Origin: Fragilariopsis cylindrus CCMP1102
Taxonomy: Eukaryota; Bacillariophyta; Bacillariophyceae; Bacillariales; Bacillariaceae
Direction: 5' to 3'
NCBI GenBank assembly: GCA_900095095.1
Contig: FMBT01000501.1
Coordinates: 1 to 64,000 of the forward strand
DNA length: 64,000 nucleotides
Both the position numbers and the translations under genes were made by a program. This document shows positions 53,901-62,338 of the stretch, piece after piece. Position 1 is the first letter of the stretch, and every line of letters begins with the position of its first letter. Under the pieces are notes generated by a model, which did no database searches, was not told where the DNA came from, and worked only from the letters and a program-made list of their open reading frames with translations.

Positions 53901-56900
53901 TTTCTCCACACTGTCCACGATTGGTCACCAGGTTGTCTTGTGTTATTTCATTCAGCTTGGATGTACATTGTCTTATGCTTCTTTCTCCTTTTGCTATGGA
54001 TGGTATGATAAAAGCTCCATCAGCTGTGCATAATCAGATATTCTTTTACTTGTAGGTAGCTCTTGCAGTAGTGATTTGGTTGATTTCTGCATCGTGTAGT
54101 GTTTTAGCTTTGTTCTATCCAGTGTCAGTGCCGCTGATGGTACACATACTACGTCCATTATGTATGTGTCACCTATTCTTTCATCGATTGATTTTGGTAT
54201 GCATTCTATTTCAAGACTGGCTCTGTGCTTCGCTAGGAATCTTCTTATGTGTACATAATAGTGCCTTCAAGGTGTGGTGCTCTTATTCCGGGGTACTCTA
54301 GGAGTGGTTTTGATAGTCCAGATGCATGTTGGAACGTTCTCAGGAAGATTTAGCTAGTTGTTTGCCGTAGCCTGGTGTTCGTAATTGCCGGATTAGATTT
54401 TGTACTGCATCTAATCCTTGTTCTATTCGTAGGTCATTACAACCTACTCCTCCGTACGCTCTTGGTCCAAATACCAGTGCATGGGCATGTGTTCTTGCTA
54501 TACTGATCTTATTTAGTAGTGTTGGGATATATTTCTTCTGTAGATCATGTAATTGATGTTGCTGAGGTGGCACATGCTGAGCGGATAGCCTACACTGCTT
54601 AGGAATACTGCTGATAATGACCCAAGCGCATCTTGGGGACATTGCTGAGCAAGCTAGCTTTCTGTTGTGTGTTCTGATGTTTTCACTAATTTTCCTTGTT
54701 GTGACTTTGATTCTTGCTTGTTCCTTGTTCCGTACCTAGGAACCGATACGTGTATATGGTGATATTGGTTTGATTATTACGTCTTTGTTGTTCTGCCTAT
54801 CTTTTATTATTATTATGTTGGTTGGATCTGCTGGTGCATAACTGGTGCCCCATTCAGTCCGAATTGAAATGCTAATACTTGTGCGAAGCACTTGTCAAGA
54901 TTTAGGGCTCCTCCTGTTGCTCGTAGTAAATCATTCCATAGTTGTGCATCGTGTTGAGTCTTATGATGATATCATTTACTGTTTCCCATTCTTCACCATT
55001 GTTTGTATATTATTATCATCCACAAATCCTAGCATTCCAATGATTTCGCTATATAATTCCATGGGTCTTCATATTTACATCCATGTCCATACTTGTCATG
55101 TATATCAAACAGCATTGATACTAATTTCGTCCATCCTTGTGCTGATGCAGCACTACCTTGCCCAGATCCAAATGCAGGTGATTCATCTGAGTGTTGGTAT
55201 GTGTCTTTTGATATTCCTATTCCGGTTTTTATTGCATATTTTGCTACTCTTAGCAGTTCTCCTAATATTTTTGTTAGTTTCTTGGGACACCCAAACGATT
55301 GTAAGCACAGACTGAGTAAATGTACTAATATTCTGTCAAAGCATGCTGTTGCATCGTTGTTGAATTTTACTAGAGCCTTTCTTGTTACCATTGCCATTTC
55401 ATTTTGAGTTACATCTACAAAGACTGGGTCCATTGCTCGTCTATTCGGTCGGCATCCATACACTCCCTTGTTGAGTAGGAAGTTATCTTCACAGTGTTGG
55501 TCCAGTTCTCTGAAAACTAATGAGAATAGTAGATTCAAGTCACATTCATATAAGTGTATCACTCGTAGTCTGTGTATTCGTGGTATTCCAGTTTCCTTCG
55601 CCAGCATGCAGGTTAGGATATATTCCCATCTCTTGTATACATGCTCATTGTCGTACGCTGTCTGCAGCATTGTTGCATGTAAATCAATTATGTCTTGTCT
55701 AATATCATCCAATCGTTCGCGATCTTTCTTGTTCTTTGCCTTTAGTGGTCGAAACAGAGCATGAAAGTGTCCCAAGTGCCTGCCTGATGGTGATGTGCTT
55801 GTACGTTCTTTCCATCTTCTATACTTCTCCATCATTTTCTCTGCTGTTATCTCTATTTTTAGTTCTTCCGAATTTCTTTTCATTGATGTTAGTAGAAATC
55901 TTGCCCATTCATCATCTGTTATATCAGTTGGATCCCCGGTTCCATCAAGTAGGTGTTCTGCTGTTTCCGTATCTGCTCCAAATCCTATCTTTCTTATTAC
56001 CTCTGGTGATGCCAATGGAGTGAATTCTGCTTGCCTGAAGTGTCGAATATTCTTCTCCAGTATTATTCTTTCAACTGTTGGTCCATCGGTTATTACTAGG
56101 TACTCAATCTCAATTCCTTCTTTTGGTAGTGGTACCCGTACAGCTGATAGACCCCCTGGACAGTTCATTTTCGATGGTAACTCCGACATCATCTGTTTTG
56201 TATCTTTTGCTCTCTGGAAGATCTGTGCTGCTCTCTTTGCATCCATTTCTGGGTTCATTGCTACATATGCTGCTTCTTGTTCCTCCCCGATGTTAGTTGT
56301 CTTTGTTCTGTTATCTCTTATTAATTTTCTTCTTTTCTTCTGCGCTAAACTCAGCGCTTTGGAGGCCTCTGCAATGTCTTCTGGGAGTTGTATTTGGTTC
56401 TTCAACAAGAGCTGCTTTTGTTGTATTTGGTTGTTGCAATCGATATTGTTTTTCAGGCTTGACAAGTGGATTCTCAGTATATTCGCTGTTGTCATCACTT
56501 CATTCACTTCCTCTGACCATGGTTCTCTATGATGTATTCTGCACTGTTCTTCTGCTTCTAGCATCACTGATGTTATTTCTCTGTCAAGTGCTTCCAATTT
56601 CTTCTTTTCATACCAGTTCTTTTGCAATTTTACTCTCCTGTAGATATCTCTCATCTTGAAAACTTTATGGAGGTGTTCCACATATTTTGTGATGTTCTTT
56701 GGATGGGTTCCTCTGATTGCTCTTGATGATGCTGAGAATATCGATGGTAACTGTCTGTCTAGGAATCCAGCTAGTGCAAAGTCCACGAAATAGCCTCTGT
56801 GATCTGATGCTATTCTTGCATGGAAAGGTTCGTATCCACTTCGAAGTATGTGATCTACTAACCTTGGCGTTACAAATACATAATCTAATCTTTTGACTCC

Positions 56901-57683
56901 TCTTGTATACGTTGTTATGTCTACTATACCATGTTGGTAACTGTGAGCATCTGTGAGTCCTCCTGCAGATATAACTTTCACCATACCAGTTGGGTCATCT
57001 CCTACTAATTCATTAAAGTCACCTGTTAATATGATATCTTTGTCTTCCATCCTTGCCTTCTTTACTAGTGCTGTTAAGTCTTCTATAAATAATTTCTTTG
57101 GATCCGGATCTCTAATATCTTTTAATTTATATAATGCTGTTTGTTGGTTGTATAGTGTATCATCTCCTACTTTTGCATTTTTGTGTTGTGATACATTATA
57201 TGCTGTTAGCACCATTATTTCTTTGTTATCTTTTCCTATCAGTGTGTAGCCACACCATCTTCCATACGGATCGGTGATTGTTTCTCTTATTCTGCCTACT
57301 AATGATCCTGTTATTCCTACCATATTTCCTCCAGGTTTTGTGAAGCTTAGAACCGGTGCTGTTGATGATGAATGTAATATTTTGCAATCTTCATTATTAT
57401 CTCTCCACATTCTCTGTTTTGACATTTTTGTAGCTCTTCTTGCCATCGCATTTGATTCATCTCCGTGTGTCTCATTGAATGTAAATATATCAGCCCCTGC
57501 TTGTTTCATTTCATTGAATGCTGAATCCAGTCCTATGCCATCTCTATCATATATTCCACATACATTTTGACAGTATACTCTCACATATGGTGTATCATTG
57601 CCTATTGCTACATCATCACAGATATGTCCAAATGGTAGGTTTTCTTGTGTTATCTTCATTTTCTTCGGTGTTGTTGATGTTGG

Positions 57684-57719
<36 letters not shown>

Positions 57720-60700
57720 CGCTTTATTTTCATTGTTATAATTATTATTATTCTGTACACTATCTTCTTCTTCAAAGTCGTCGTCGCTTGGCTCAAAGAA
57801 TAGGTCTTCTTCACTGTTGATTTCAGTTCCGTAGTCACTGCTATCTCCTATGGCTCTTGTTGTTGTTGTTTCCATTGATACAGTGGTTGCAACCTCATCG
57901 TTGATAGTATTGTGTACACTGTTTCGCACTGAATTAGTTTTTATTTCTGCATTTCGCGATAATTTAGTCCTTAATTGACTTGGGTCTTCATTATTTCGCA
58001 CTAATTTAGTTTTTATTTCTGCAATTCGCGATAATTTAGTCCTTAATTGACTTGGGTCTTCATTATTTCGCACTAATTTAGTTTTTATTCCACTATTTTC
58101 ATCTTCCTCTTCCTCGTCATCTTCGCTATCGCTGTCCTCTCTGTTTCTGTCCTGTAATCCTGGCATGTTGTCATCTCCCTCTTCATTATCACTCTCATTA
58201 TCGCCATCTTCTCTATTCCTTTCTTGCAGTCCTGTCATTCTATTTCCTCTTTGTACGCTACTTATTCTTTCTATCTCTTCTTTTAATTTTTCCAGTCTTG
58301 TTTCAATGGGAAGCTGCTCTTGTCGTCGTCGTCGTGGGGTGTCTTCTTCACTGCTATCATCATCCGATGATTCAGCAGCACCATATCTACTAATTAGCTC
58401 TGGTATATTTGATTCATTATTGTTGTGTTCCTTAAATTGTTTTCTTGATGCTATTATTTTCTTCTCCTCATTGGTATCAACATCATCATCACCTCTATTC
58501 ATTTGGTGGGTTCATATCTGTCTTTGCAGATGTATTTGTTGTTGTTTGTTTATTATTATTATTATTATTAAATTGGCTGAAATCTCCTGGAACGTTTGCT
58601 GTGTTTGTTGTTTCAGCTCTTGTTTGGTCATTATCTCCCATTGTTACATCATTTGATTCTTCATTTGTAGTCGCTTCCATTTGTTCTTCTATCATATCTT
58701 CTTGTTCTCCTTCATCTGGTTCATCTGATGTACCATTTTCTACTGTTGATAAAGCTGTTGTTTCATCATCATCTAATCCATGTTTTGGTCTTTTGTTGGA
58801 GCTTGTTGATTGTTCTTGCGATAGACTGTATTGACTGTTTGTTAAAGTGCTTGCTGGTGTGGATCCTTGTTGTAAATCTATTACTGGTTGTATTTCACTT
58901 ATTAGTGATCCCTGTCTTCTTTCTTCATTCTTTGTCATTAGCATCATAAGATTGTTCATTGTTGTTGTTTGATTGGTCATTGTTGTTGTTTGTTGTATCA
59001 TCATTTGTTTGTTTGTTTCTGCTTGTTGTATCATCATTTGTTTAATTGTTTCATTTGTATTTGCTGTGCCTGTTGCTAATGAATTGACTACTGTGCTTAG
59101 CGATTCAACCATTTTTGACACATTTGTCATCATTGTTTTTGCTGAATCATCTGGTGATAAATTGGACATGACTGTTCCTATTTCTACTTGATTTGTTGTT
59201 GCTGCTTGTTGTACTGCTGGTGGAGAAGCCCATTGTTGTATTGGTAGTGCTGTATTGATGGTATGCCTTCCGTTCTTAATAATACTCCTAGGTACTGAAG
59301 GTGCTTGCGATGCAGTTTGTTCTTCCATTGCAAAGCTTCCATGGTACGAGTACTGAGAACTCTGCGTATTTCTGATTGGTGTTTTGGGTTTGTTTCGGTA
59401 TCTTTCTCTAATCTGTTGAGATAATCTTTCAGCATGTCCACTTATTGTTACAGTATCATTCACTAATGGGTAGTTGTTGTATGCTTTGATGCATTCCATT
59501 GCTGCTGGTCTGTCACTACTATTTTGAAACTCCTGAAACATTTTCCCAATTGCTGTTCTTGCTGAATCTAAATTATTTGCTGGTACAATTACGATATATT
59601 TTCCTTTAGTTGATGTTTCATTTGTCTCTTCAATTGATATAGCTCCACAGTTTCCTAGTATAAATTGTTGTACTGTCACCTGCTTAGAATTTAGTACCTT
59701 AACATTGCCATACATATCATCTAGTACGCTGGGATGACAGTTGAGTATAGTGATAGGTTTTTGTTTGTTTTGAAAGTTGACTGTATCAGCTACAATTTGT
59801 CCATATATTTCGAATCCAAGGAGTTGGTTTAGACTTTTAGGAATGATTCTGTAATGATCTCCTAGTAGTTTATCTGGTAGCATCGCTAGCAATTCCATCA
59901 CCAATTTTGCCTGTGTTTTTGTTGTCTTTAGTACTATTCCCTCGCATACAGCCTGGTTGTTGTATTCTCCTCCTCGTACTGTTCCCTGTGGCATTCAACT
60001 CTTATATTACTGGACAGATTCTTTATTTGTGCTACCTGTTGTGGTGTAAGTTTATTGCTATTCATAATTTCTTTTATTCCATTACTAATCTTCTTCTCCA
60101 TTGTTGGTCGATATACTAATCTACTATGCCCTTTTTCCACGAATCCTACTTGCTCCAGTGTGTTGTCATTAATGAACGGACTATTCATGTATAGTTGATT
60201 ATGGTATAAATAGTTATGTAGTTTGTTTTGTAGCTCTTTTTCATTGTGTGGCATTGATACTTTCATGAATGTTTGTTGATTTGTATTGTCTCTGTTTCTA
60301 TTTTGATCAAAGAAATCATCATAGGTTGCTGGAGTCTTGGGAAAATCATTGTTTATATTAATTATGTCTCTTGGTACTGGTGATGTTGCTGAGTTTGTTG
60401 GGTGGAATATAATTGTTGGTTCTCTGTGCTGCATTTCTCTCATTGCATTCTTTATAATAATTTTTCCATCTTTACCTGCCTTATTTTCTGGTCTCCATGC
60501 AATTGTAAAAGTATATGTTTCCATGTCTGTTGGTGCTACTATGGATACTTTTGGACGTCCTCCTCTTTTTCTGTTGTTGTTATTATTATTACTGTTGTCT
60601 CCGTTGTTGTTGTTGTTGTTGTCGTCGTTGTTTCCATTATTTCCACTATTTCCACTTTCATTATTTCCATTGTTTCCTTCACTTCCATTGGTATTTTCTG

Positions 60701-62062
60701 TATCATTTCCATCGTCCTGCATATGCTCATCTGTCGTACGATCCGTTACTAATCTTCTGTTTTCCTTATCTCCTGCTTGTTCATTTGCCATTGTTACTAT
60801 TCTTTCTTCTCCTGATTCTTTTCTTCACTTGTTGATGTGTTTGTAATATTTTTATTCTTTTTATTATTATGTTTTTCTTTCTTGTACCTCTCCTCTTTAT
60901 CTTCTTCATTGTCCTCTTTGTCTTCTTCTTGCTTCTTCTCTTCTTCTTTATCTTCGATTCGCGTGGTGTTAGACGTTGTTCATTTTGATTTCTACTGTTA
61001 AGTTCAAATTCAATTCCATCGGTGATCGTGCTTCTGGTTGTTCGTGTTGGTGGTTCAATTTTCTTCACTTCATCTTCTTCTTCTTCTTTGTCTTCATCTT
61101 CATTTTCTTCTTCTTCTTCTTCTTCTTCTTCTTCTGCTGGTGGTTCTTGGTTCATTAGTTGTTTGGTTATATCTGCTGATTTGTCTTCGGCGTCTCTTTC
61201 TGTTGTGTCAGGTATGTTACATCTGTTGCTACGGACTGGCGACTCAATTTTTACTTCCATTGTTCCATTCTTCACCTTCTTAGTTTTGATATCAATAGTT
61301 GTTATGATTGAGTCAATGATTGGTTGTTCGTTGTTCTTCATTTTGGGTTTTCTGCTTCCGTTTGTCTTGATCTTTGTCCATCCTTGTTCATCGTCAGTGT
61401 CAGTCATTTTGCCATTGTCACTACTGCCTATAATTCCATTTTCACTGTTTTCCTTCATTTTCATCGGTTTTTGGTCCAATTTGCCCCCACGTTGTGCTTC
61501 CTTGGTGGATCCTATTGATACGTTGTCATACATGTCTTCTCCATTGGTGTGGCTCCATCCTTGATGGATTAATAATGGCTTTGTTATCATTGTCAACAGT
61601 CGCTTTTAAAGGGTTGATTCAGAGATTCACGTAGAATCCTACGTAGTTTCCGTACTGAGTTGTTTAAGTGATATAACTTGAGGTGCGCGTTTTCAATTAA
61701 TTCCAGCTGGAATTGTAGGCCGTTACAAGTAATATACATCTCCACTCCGGGAAAGCAGATGGGTTCCTTTGTGATAATATTCTGGAAATATTTGCTCTAC
61801 TCAAGCTTTACAACTCCCGTGACCTGCAAAACGGTGAACTATCCATACGCTTGTTCATTGCAGTACAATGCCTCCTCGTCAGAGTCTTGCTGGGGCAAAT
61901 ACGAGATTTGGTGCCTCGCCTAGTATGCCTGTTCCACAAAATACCTTGGTCAAATTTGTTCGGAATGCTTCTCCATGCTTGCGATGGTTTCGAAGTGATT
62001 TAACACCAGAACACATGAACATGTTGCGACTAGAACAACCAGATATTGAGTTATTGAACTGA
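50931..62062 (+). CDS. Small 77-residue protein, two exons split by a LINE-bearing intron
   Basis: Exon 1 is 50931-50965 (MNTVRIHSTTC and two bases of a codon), followed by the donor GTAAGT. Exon 2 is 61864-62062, after the acceptor TTGTTCATTGCAG. AG plus T completes AGT, and the frame runs on as TMPPRQSLAGANTRFGASPS, then TLVKFVRNASPCLRWFRSDL and TPEHMNMLRLEQPDIELLN to TGA. The 77 residues start with a short presequence-like leader rich in Arg, His, Ser and Thr. I do not recognise the family; a small mitochondrial protein is possible. The intron is 10,898 bp, of which 10,658 bp is the LINE plus one duplicated target site. The evidence for the splice pair is the phase match and strong consensus sites. 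Confidence 0.55.
51061..51078. repeat. LINE target-site duplication, left copy
   Basis: GCCGTTACAAGTAATATA is identical to 61719-61736. Flanking bases differ on both sides, so the duplication is exactly 18 bp. Confidence 0.9.
51173..51637 (-). CDS. LINE ORF2: basic C-terminus
   Basis: The last 154 residues before the AT-rich 3' end are Lys/Ser-rich (KTKVSRKTTKQSKPKKYSNN) with two similar KKKRSSSR and GKKRSTSR blocks. No known domain is present; the region is probably nucleic-acid binding. Confidence 0.55.
   Translation of the reverse strand: MVLPEDEIKIYDESLLSKLADTNQQLKKWINRWRPVIDHSMKRVKELAQDNSIPIWQHFTANKPAKTKVSRKTTKQSKPKKYSNNPLTNVYTRLKKKRSSSRVLPVIKKIKHKVNHLISTLYNKLGKKRSTSREQTALEVGKQMIDDRFGDEPK
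51997..52365 (-). CDS. LINE ORF2: C-terminal Cys/His finger
   Basis: KRCASCLDDEDDDHILQCDH provides a C-x2-C-x8-H-x3-C finger. Before it, GIAWMHKFCIKKLPTGERVH is typical of this region in related ORF2 proteins. Downstream, in another frame, IGWDNLLRGKFSKEW recurs in the same family. Confidence 0.7.
   Translation of the reverse strand: MGVFRPVYKKYSTKGIAWMHKFCIKKLPTGERVHKRDHFHDKRCASCLDDEDDDHILQCDHRRSVRKKVVNQINVLRKTVDKNLCDILQEGLMAYFKGDCMSNTMFRIRGGKGMERYKKLNR
52555..52899 (-). CDS. LINE ORF2: RNase H domain segment
   Basis: VYTDSLSMIRKLEAYDK and LSWVKSHQDDMVFDEKAMPL, with a final NSEADELQQ, match the TDS, VKSHQDD and ADxLA blocks of the element-borne RNase H. The upstream part of this domain lies in other frames. 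Confidence 0.75.
   Translation of the reverse strand: MCTTGSSKALQLITEYYDQQIQCDEPARGKIQVYTDSLSMIRKLEAYDKYPTAHLKTVLNSEWDVLSALSRTLKRFRTYPKLSWVKSHQDDMVFDEKAMPLDAYLNSEADELQQ
54340..54642 (-). CDS. LINE ORF2: RT thumb/connection segment
   Basis: RTHAHALVFGPRAYGGVGCN and DLRIEQGLDAVQNLIRQLRT match the FGPRxxGGxGxxDLxxEQG block that follows the RT palm in diatom LINEs. It is a piece of the same ORF2 in another frame. Confidence 0.7.
   Translation of the reverse strand: MSPRCAWVIISSIPKQCRLSAQHVPPQQHQLHDLQKKYIPTLLNKISIARTHAHALVFGPRAYGGVGCNDLRIEQGLDAVQNLIRQLRTPGYGKQLAKSS
55029..58502 (-). CDS. LINE ORF2: APE endonuclease and reverse transcriptase (N-terminal part)
   Basis: The 1157-residue frame starts with an acidic, repetitive 260-residue extension. 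The APE-like endonuclease reads VRVYCQNVCGIYD, TFNETHGDE, ILTGDFNELVG, KRLDYVFVTP and SDHRGYFVDF, with the usual Glu, Asp/Asn and SDH residues. The RT follows: SPSGRHLGHFHALF, LLNKGVYGCRPNRRA, motif A LVKFNNDATACFDRI and motif B GSGQGSAASAQGW. Motif C (GFVDDNN) comes just after this open frame in the next one (about 55007-55027). Confidence 0.8.
57924..58090 (-). repeat. 72 bp in-frame tandem repeat inside LINE ORF2
   Basis: About 2.3 copies of a 72 bp unit encode 24-residue repeats of the type RNNEDPSQLRTKLSRxAEIK within the acidic extension before the endonuclease. The copies are almost identical. Confidence 0.85.
58495..59994 (-). CDS. LINE ORF1, C-terminal part
   Basis: The 499-residue product has a folded first half (AKLVMELLAMLPDKLLGDHY, IYGQIVADTVNFQNKQKPI, ILGNCGAISIEETNETSTKG) and a Gln/Thr/Asn-rich second half with a TNKQMMIQQ repeat and acidic tail (EPDEGEQEDMIEEQMEATTN). 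It ends eight bases inside the ORF2 start (ATGAATAG), which fits coupled translation as in other LINEs. Confidence 0.6.
   Translation of the reverse strand: MPQGTVRGGEYNNQAVCEGIVLKTTKTQAKLVMELLAMLPDKLLGDHYRIIPKSLNQLLGFEIYGQIVADTVNFQNKQKPITILNCHPSVLDDMYGNVKVLNSKQVTVQQFILGNCGAISIEETNETSTKGKYIVIVPANNLDSARTAIGKMFQEFQNSSDRPAAMECIKAYNNYPLVNDTVTISGHAERLSQQIRERYRNKPKTPIRNTQSSQYSYHGSFAMEEQTASQAPSVPRSIIKNGRHTINTALPIQQWASPPAVQQAATTNQVEIGTVMSNLSPDDSAKTMMTNVSKMVESLSTVVNSLATGTANTNETIKQMMIQQAETNKQMMIQQTTTMTNQTTTMNNLMMLMTKNEERRQGSLISEIQPVIDLQQGSTPASTLTNSQYSLSQEQSTSSNKRPKHGLDDDETTALSTVENGTSDEPDEGEQEDMIEEQMEATTNEESNDVTMGDNDQTRAETTNTANVPGDFSQFNNNNNNKQTTTNTSAKTDMNPPNE
59934..60791 (-). CDS. LINE ORF1, middle part
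   Basis: The 285-residue product has an Asn/Gly-rich start (NNGNNDDNNNNNNGDNSNNN). A structured part follows (GRPKVSIVAPTDMETYTFTI, WRPENKAGKDGKIIIKNAM, EPTIIFHPTNS), then helices. WRPxNxxGxDGxII is a motif I associate with diatom LINE ORF1. The frame overlaps the next by about 60 bp with a one-base step. Confidence 0.6.
   Translation of the reverse strand: MANEQAGDKENRRLVTDRTTDEHMQDDGNDTENTNGSEGNNGNNESGNSGNNGNNDDNNNNNNGDNSNNNNNNRKRGGRPKVSIVAPTDMETYTFTIAWRPENKAGKDGKIIIKNAMREMQHREPTIIFHPTNSATSPVPRDIININNDFPKTPATYDDFFDQNRNRDNTNQQTFMKVSMPHNEKELQNKLHNYLYHNQLYMNSPFINDNTLEQVGFVEKGHSRLVYRPTMEKKISNGIKEIMNSNKLTPQQVAQIKNLSSNIRVECHREQYEEENTTTRLYARE
60781..61596 (-). CDS. LINE ORF1, first part (Lys/Glu-rich)
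   Basis: The 271-residue product is strongly charged, with a long Glu run (EEEEEEEEEENEDEDKEEEE), a Lys/Arg-rich tail (KIKKKRRSKKKTKRTMKKIK) and the motifs DDEQGWTKIKTNG and IDSIITTIDIKTKK. No RNA-binding fold is recognisable. It overlaps the next open frame by 11 bp. It is probably the disordered N-terminus of the ORF1 protein; similar acidic/basic starts are known for diatom LINE ORF1s. Confidence 0.55.
   Translation of the reverse strand: MTMITKPLLIHQGWSHTNGEDMYDNVSIGSTKEAQRGGKLDQKPMKMKENSENGIIGSSDNGKMTDTDDEQGWTKIKTNGSRKPKMKNNEQPIIDSIITTIDIKTKKVKNGTMEVKIESPVRSNRCNIPDTTERDAEDKSADITKQLMNQEPPAEEEEEEEEEENEDEDKEEEEDEVKKIEPPTRTTRSTITDGIEFELNSRNQNEQRLTPRESKIKKKRRSKKKTKRTMKKIKRRGTRKKNIIIKRIKILQTHQQVKKRIRRRKNSNNGK
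61699..61714. repeat. Perfect 16 bp palindrome at the LINE 5' end
   Basis: AATTCCAGCTGGAATT is its own reverse complement and lies four bases inside the element's 5' boundary. It may be a promoter or packaging element, or chance. Confidence 0.7.
61719..61736. repeat. LINE target-site duplication, right copy
   Basis: This is the second copy of GCCGTTACAAGTAATATA, directly after the LINE 5' end. Confidence 0.9.
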
Positions 62063-62338
62063 ATACACTTCCTACTAATCTTCTATACTACTATATACCG
62101 TATCATATACGACTAACCCGAGGGGGGAAAAGCAGCCCAGACCTTCCCCAGTAAGAGTTGCATTATTTCATTGTCCCGTTTTAAATACATATTGTAAAAT
62201 TATGCACCTTGTGAAATTTCCTCAGGAAAAATGACGACAATCGATGATACGTAATAGTACTAATGCATAGAGTGAAAATCTAAGTTTTTTTAGATAATAG
62301 TAAGCAACTATATAAGATTATGATGTAGTGTGAAAGGT
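62063..62338. other. Convergent 3' region
   Basis: AT-rich spacer between the small spliced gene and the minus-strand membrane protein. It contains a GGGGGGAAAA stretch near 62123 and no gene. Confidence 0.4.

Larger units (their letters stand above)
51079..61718 (-). mobile_element. Full-length non-LTR retrotransposon (LINE), 10.6 kb
   Basis: A perfect 18 bp direct repeat (GCCGTTACAAGTAATATA at 51061-51078 and 61719-61736) flanks the element and marks its target-site duplication. It lies antisense to the host gene. In 5'-3' order it has a leader of about 120 bp, an N/K-rich ORF1 region, then an ORF2 with an APE-type endonuclease, reverse transcriptase, RNase H and a C-terminal Cys/His finger. 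It has no integrase, protease or LTRs. The 3' end is AT-rich (TTAAATAATAAGT) with no clear poly(A). Several one-base frame steps cross it, including one just before the RT VDD motif. The perfect duplication suggests recent arrival. The clade is not certain; the architecture fits APE-bearing elements of the I/R1 type known to be common in diatoms. Confidence 0.88.
50966..61863 (+). other. 10.9 kb intron, native length about 240 bp
   Basis: The donor GTAAGT at 50966 and acceptor CATTGCAG ending at 61863 flank the LINE. Removing the element and one target duplicate leaves 240 bp, which is normal for introns in this window. Confidence 0.55.

Noticed and set aside
61678-61923. Plus-strand frame across the LINE right border
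   Set aside because: It runs through the target duplication and intron sequence into exon 2 in a different frame.
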